Assembly: GCA_905215665.1 (NCBI GenBank)
Contig: CAJMQR010000068.1
Location: 1-6,292, forward strand
Length of the DNA stretch: 6,292 nucleotides
Source: an uncultured bacterium
GTDB taxonomy: Bacteria > Bacillota > Clostridia > Oscillospirales > Oscillospiraceae
Reading direction: 5' to 3'
The number at the start of each line of letters is the position of its first letter. Positions within the stretch are counted from its first letter, which is position 1. Made by a program: the position numbers and the translations under genes. Shown in pieces: positions 4,575 to 6,292 of this stretch. Below the pieces are notes generated by a model. That model did no database searches and had not been told where the DNA came from. It saw nothing but the letters and a program-made list of their open reading frames with translations.

Positions 4575-5309
4575 ATGCTAGAAATTAAAAATCTTTCCTA
4601 TCGCGTCGAAGACGGCTCCGGCACCGCGGAGATTCTGCGCGACGTCAGCCTGACCATAGACGACAAGCGTTTTGTGGTCATCACCGGCCCCAACGGCGGC
4701 GGCAAGACCACCCTCGCCCGAACGGTCATGGGCATCAACCCCGCCACCTCGGGTTCCATCCTCTGGAACGGCAGGGACATCACAAAGCTCTCCGTCACGG
4801 AGCGCGCGCGGTTGGGGATCTCCTACGGCTTCCAGCAGCCGCCCCGTTTCAAGGGCATGAAGGTCCGCGACCTTCTGAACATCGCCGCCGGCGCGCCGAT
4901 GTCGCACGACAGGGCCTGCGATTACCTGACCAAGGTCGGCCTGTGCGCCCGCGACTATATCGACCGCGACGTGGACGCCAGCCTTTCCGGCGGCGAGGTC
5001 AAGCGCATCGAGATTGCCACGGTTCTTGCGCGCCGCAGCGGGCTGATGATCTTTGACGAGCCGGAGGCCGGCATTGATCTGTGGTCCTTCGCACGGCTGA
5101 CGGAGACGTTTCAGGAGATCCACGACAAAAAAGAAGCGACCATCCTCATCATCTCCCATCAGGAGCGCATCATCCGCCTGGCCGACGAAATCGTCCTCAT
5201 CGCCGGCGGCACCGTCAGCGCGCGCGGCAGCGTGGACGAGGTCTATCCGAAGATCATGGCCGACACCGTGACCGGCTGCAACCGTCTGGGAGGGAAAAAC
5301 CTATGCTGA
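4575..5309 (+). CDS. sufC: SufC-type Fe-S assembly ATPase
   Basis: ABC-type ATPase without membrane segments, expected to work in the cytoplasm with the SufB-like protein encoded next to it, powering conformational changes in the Fe-S scaffold. The 244 residues match the usual SufC length. Walker A is GPNGGGKTT (38-46), the Q-loop is FQQ (86-88), the signature is LSGGE (137-141) followed by the SufC-like VKRIEIATVLARR, Walker B is LMIFDE (157-162) and the switch His is H195. The D-loop region reads EPEAGIDLWSF (162-172) rather than the ETDSGLDID form of classical SufC, suggesting the minimal two-gene type of anaerobes (SmsC-like); this is inferred from memory of the families. AGAGAGG lies 5 nt before the ATG. 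It overlaps the next gene by 7 nt. An importer ATPase is the alternative, made unlikely by the SufB-like neighbour. Confidence 0.9.
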   Translation: MLEIKNLSYRVEDGSGTAEILRDVSLTIDDKRFVVITGPNGGGKTTLARTVMGINPATSGSILWNGRDITKLSVTERARLGISYGFQQPPRFKGMKVRDLLNIAAGAPMSHDRACDYLTKVGLCARDYIDRDVDASLSGGEVKRIEIATVLARRSGLMIFDEPEAGIDLWSFARLTETFQEIHDKKEATILIISHQERIIRLADEIVLIAGGTVSARGSVDEVYPKIMADTVTGCNRLGGKNLC

Positions 5310-6226
5310 ACGAGCTTCAGGAAAAGATTCTGTCCATCGTCGCGGATATGAAGGGCACCGGCGAGGGCGCGGTCAACATCCGCAGCGACGGCCGGAAGGC
5401 CTTCCGCCGCAATACGGATCACATCGTCATCGAGTCCAAGACCGACAAGGACGGCATCGACATCCGCATCGCCCCCTTCACGAAGGACGAGTCCGTGCAT
5501 ATTCCCGTCATTCTGACCGAGTCCGGCTTCCGCGATATGGTCTACAACGACTTTTTCGTGGGCGAGGGCGCGGACGTGACCATCGTCGCAGGCTGCGGCA
5601 TCCATAACTGCGGCGACTGCGACAGCCAGCACGACGGCATTCATACCTTCCACGTCGGCAAAAACGCAAAGGTCAAATATATCGAAAAACACTACGGAGA
5701 GGGCGAGGGCAGCGGCAAGCGCATCCTGAACCCCCAGACCATCCTGTATCTGGAGGAGGGCGCCTCCGTAACACTGGAAACAAGCCAGATCCGCGGCGTG
5801 GACGACACGAAGCGCTACACCCGGGCCGAATGCAACGGGGCGCACAGCGAGATCGTCATCCGCGAAAAGCTCCTGACCCACGGCGGACAGCACGCGGTCA
5901 GCGAGATGGACGTCTTTCTCAACGGTGAGGACACAAAGACGCAGGTCATCTCCCGTTCCGTCGCGCAGGACAGCTCCTCGCAGATCTTCTATCCGCGGGT
6001 ACAGGGCAACAATCTCTGCTTCGGCCACGTCCAGTGCGACGCCATTTTGATGGGAAATGCCAAGGTCCGCGCCATTCCGGAGATCACCTGCAATCACGTT
6101 GACGCCAGCCTGATCCACGAAGCCGCCATCGGCCGCATCGCGGGCGATCAGATCCTCAAGCTCATGACGCTGGGGCTCAGCGCGCAGGAGGCGGAGGAGA
6201 AGATCCTCGAGGGCTTCCTGCGTTAA
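5303..6226 (+). CDS. sufB: Short SufB/SufD-family Fe-S scaffold subunit
   Basis: Scaffold partner of the SufC-type ATPase, on which Fe-S clusters are built in the cytoplasm. At 307 residues it is much shorter than classical SufB (roughly 470-500) and lacks the long N-terminal part, keeping the beta-helix core (about 65-240) and the C-terminal helical SufC-binding part (about 270-307). C245 in HVQCDAILMG aligns by motif with the essential SufB cysteine (Cys405 in E. coli). H272-E273 in IHEAAIGRIAGDQ align with the conserved EHEATTSKIGEDQ stretch. A Cys/His cluster, C98-x4-C103-x2-C106 with H110, H114 and H117, sits in the core. The start at 5303 has GGGAGGG (5288-5294) 8 nt upstream. The frame is open back to 5081, but that lies inside the ATPase gene. 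The start codon lies inside the end of the ATPase gene (ATGCTGA), so translation is coupled. Whether to call it SufB, SufD or SmsB is a naming matter; the family is clear. Confidence 0.9.
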   Translation: MLNELQEKILSIVADMKGTGEGAVNIRSDGRKAFRRNTDHIVIESKTDKDGIDIRIAPFTKDESVHIPVILTESGFRDMVYNDFFVGEGADVTIVAGCGIHNCGDCDSQHDGIHTFHVGKNAKVKYIEKHYGEGEGSGKRILNPQTILYLEEGASVTLETSQIRGVDDTKRYTRAECNGAHSEIVIREKLLTHGGQHAVSEMDVFLNGEDTKTQVISRSVAQDSSSQIFYPRVQGNNLCFGHVQCDAILMGNAKVRAIPEITCNHVDASLIHEAAIGRIAGDQILKLMTLGLSAQEAEEKILEGFLR

Positions 6227-6230
6227 GGCC

Positions 6231-6292
6231 ATGCTGCGCATCACACTGATTACCGTCGGGAAGCTCAAGGAAAAATTCTACCTTGCCGCGGC
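6231..6292 (+). CDS. rlmH: RlmH, 23S rRNA (pseudouridine-N3)-methyltransferase, 5' part
   Basis: RlmH is a SPOUT-class enzyme that uses S-adenosylmethionine to methylate pseudouridine 1915 in helix 69 of 23S rRNA. Only the first 20 complete codons are present: M-L-R-I-T-L-I-T-V-G-K-L-K-E-K-F-Y-L-A-A. The start MLxITxIxVGKLKEKxY is typical of Firmicute RlmH, where full proteins are about 159 residues, so almost 90% lies beyond the window. The ATG is 4 nt after the sufB-like stop codon. Its own ribosome binding site is weak (AAGG at 6225-6228, only 2 nt away), so translation probably depends on ribosomes finishing the upstream gene. Confidence 0.8.
   Translation, partial: MLRITLITVGKLKEKFYLAA

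Noticed and set aside
4334..4588. Open frame of 84 codons between the lipoprotein and sufC-like genes
   Set aside because: It spans the terminator hairpin and the suf-like promoter, lacks a ribosome binding site and has no domain.
5081..5302. Upstream extension of the sufB-like frame
   Set aside because: The extra 74 residues are an out-of-frame reading of the SufC-type gene, rich in Arg, His and Pro. GGGAGGG followed by the ATG at 5303 is the credible start.
5243..6268. Minus-strand open frame (341 codons) opposite the sufB-like gene
   Set aside because: It is antisense to a well-supported gene and its Ala/Val/Asp-rich translation matches no family.
1..6292. CRISPR arrays, insertion sequences, tRNA or rRNA genes, toxin-antitoxin or phage genes
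   Set aside because: I looked for spaced direct repeats, transposase or integrase motifs and cloverleaf patterns in the non-coding stretches and saw none. All intergenic gaps are under 260 nt and are explained by promoters, leaders and terminators.

Overview
The window is GC-rich (clearly above 50%) and densely coded. It has strong AGGAGG-type ribosome binding sites and SigA-like promoters, most with a TGn extended -10. Gene content (Pta, PlsY, an AraC-family regulator, a small lipoprotein, a two-gene SufC/SufB-type unit and the start of RlmH) fits a high-GC anaerobic Firmicute. My best guess is a member of the Clostridia close to Oscillospiraceae; this rests on protein style and gene content, not on a search. 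No rRNA, tRNA, mobile element, CRISPR array or phage gene was seen. The window looks like core chromosome rather than an accessory island.

Layout. (1) Positions 1-150 are a compact divergent promoter region. A minus-strand gene begins at 38 and leaves the window at its left end, and an RluA-family pseudouridine synthase gene (150-1025) runs right. Each side has its own promoter, both predicted leaders are extremely short, and two inverted repeats lie inside the promoters. (2) pta (1086-2084), phosphate acetyltransferase, has its own promoter, whose -35 overlaps the 3' end of rluA. It ends at a very strong intrinsic terminator. (3) A unit from about 2193 to 4416 holds plsY (glycerol-3-phosphate acyltransferase), an AraC-family regulator 12 nt downstream, and a small lipoprotein gene. 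It is closed by a 16-bp terminator hairpin. (4) A strong promoter at 4429-4457 and a leader of about 110 nt precede a sufC-like ATPase gene and a short sufB/sufD-like gene that overlap by 7 nt. (5) rlmH starts 4 nt after sufB and runs off the right end.

How the genes relate. RluA-family enzymes make pseudouridines in RNA, and RlmH methylates a pseudouridine in 23S rRNA. Pta interconverts acetyl-CoA and acetyl phosphate in acetate fermentation. PlsY uses acyl phosphate for the first acylation of glycerol-3-phosphate, and here it is co-transcribed with a ligand-type regulator and a surface lipoprotein. The SufC-SufB pair has no sufS, sufU or sufD in view and resembles the minimal two-gene Fe-S assembly systems of anaerobes.

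I see no clear-cut new system. The items most worth a second look are the minimal Suf pair with an extra Cys/His cluster in its SufB-like subunit and a structured leader, the plsY-araC-lipoprotein operon, and the symmetric divergent promoter with near-leaderless transcripts.
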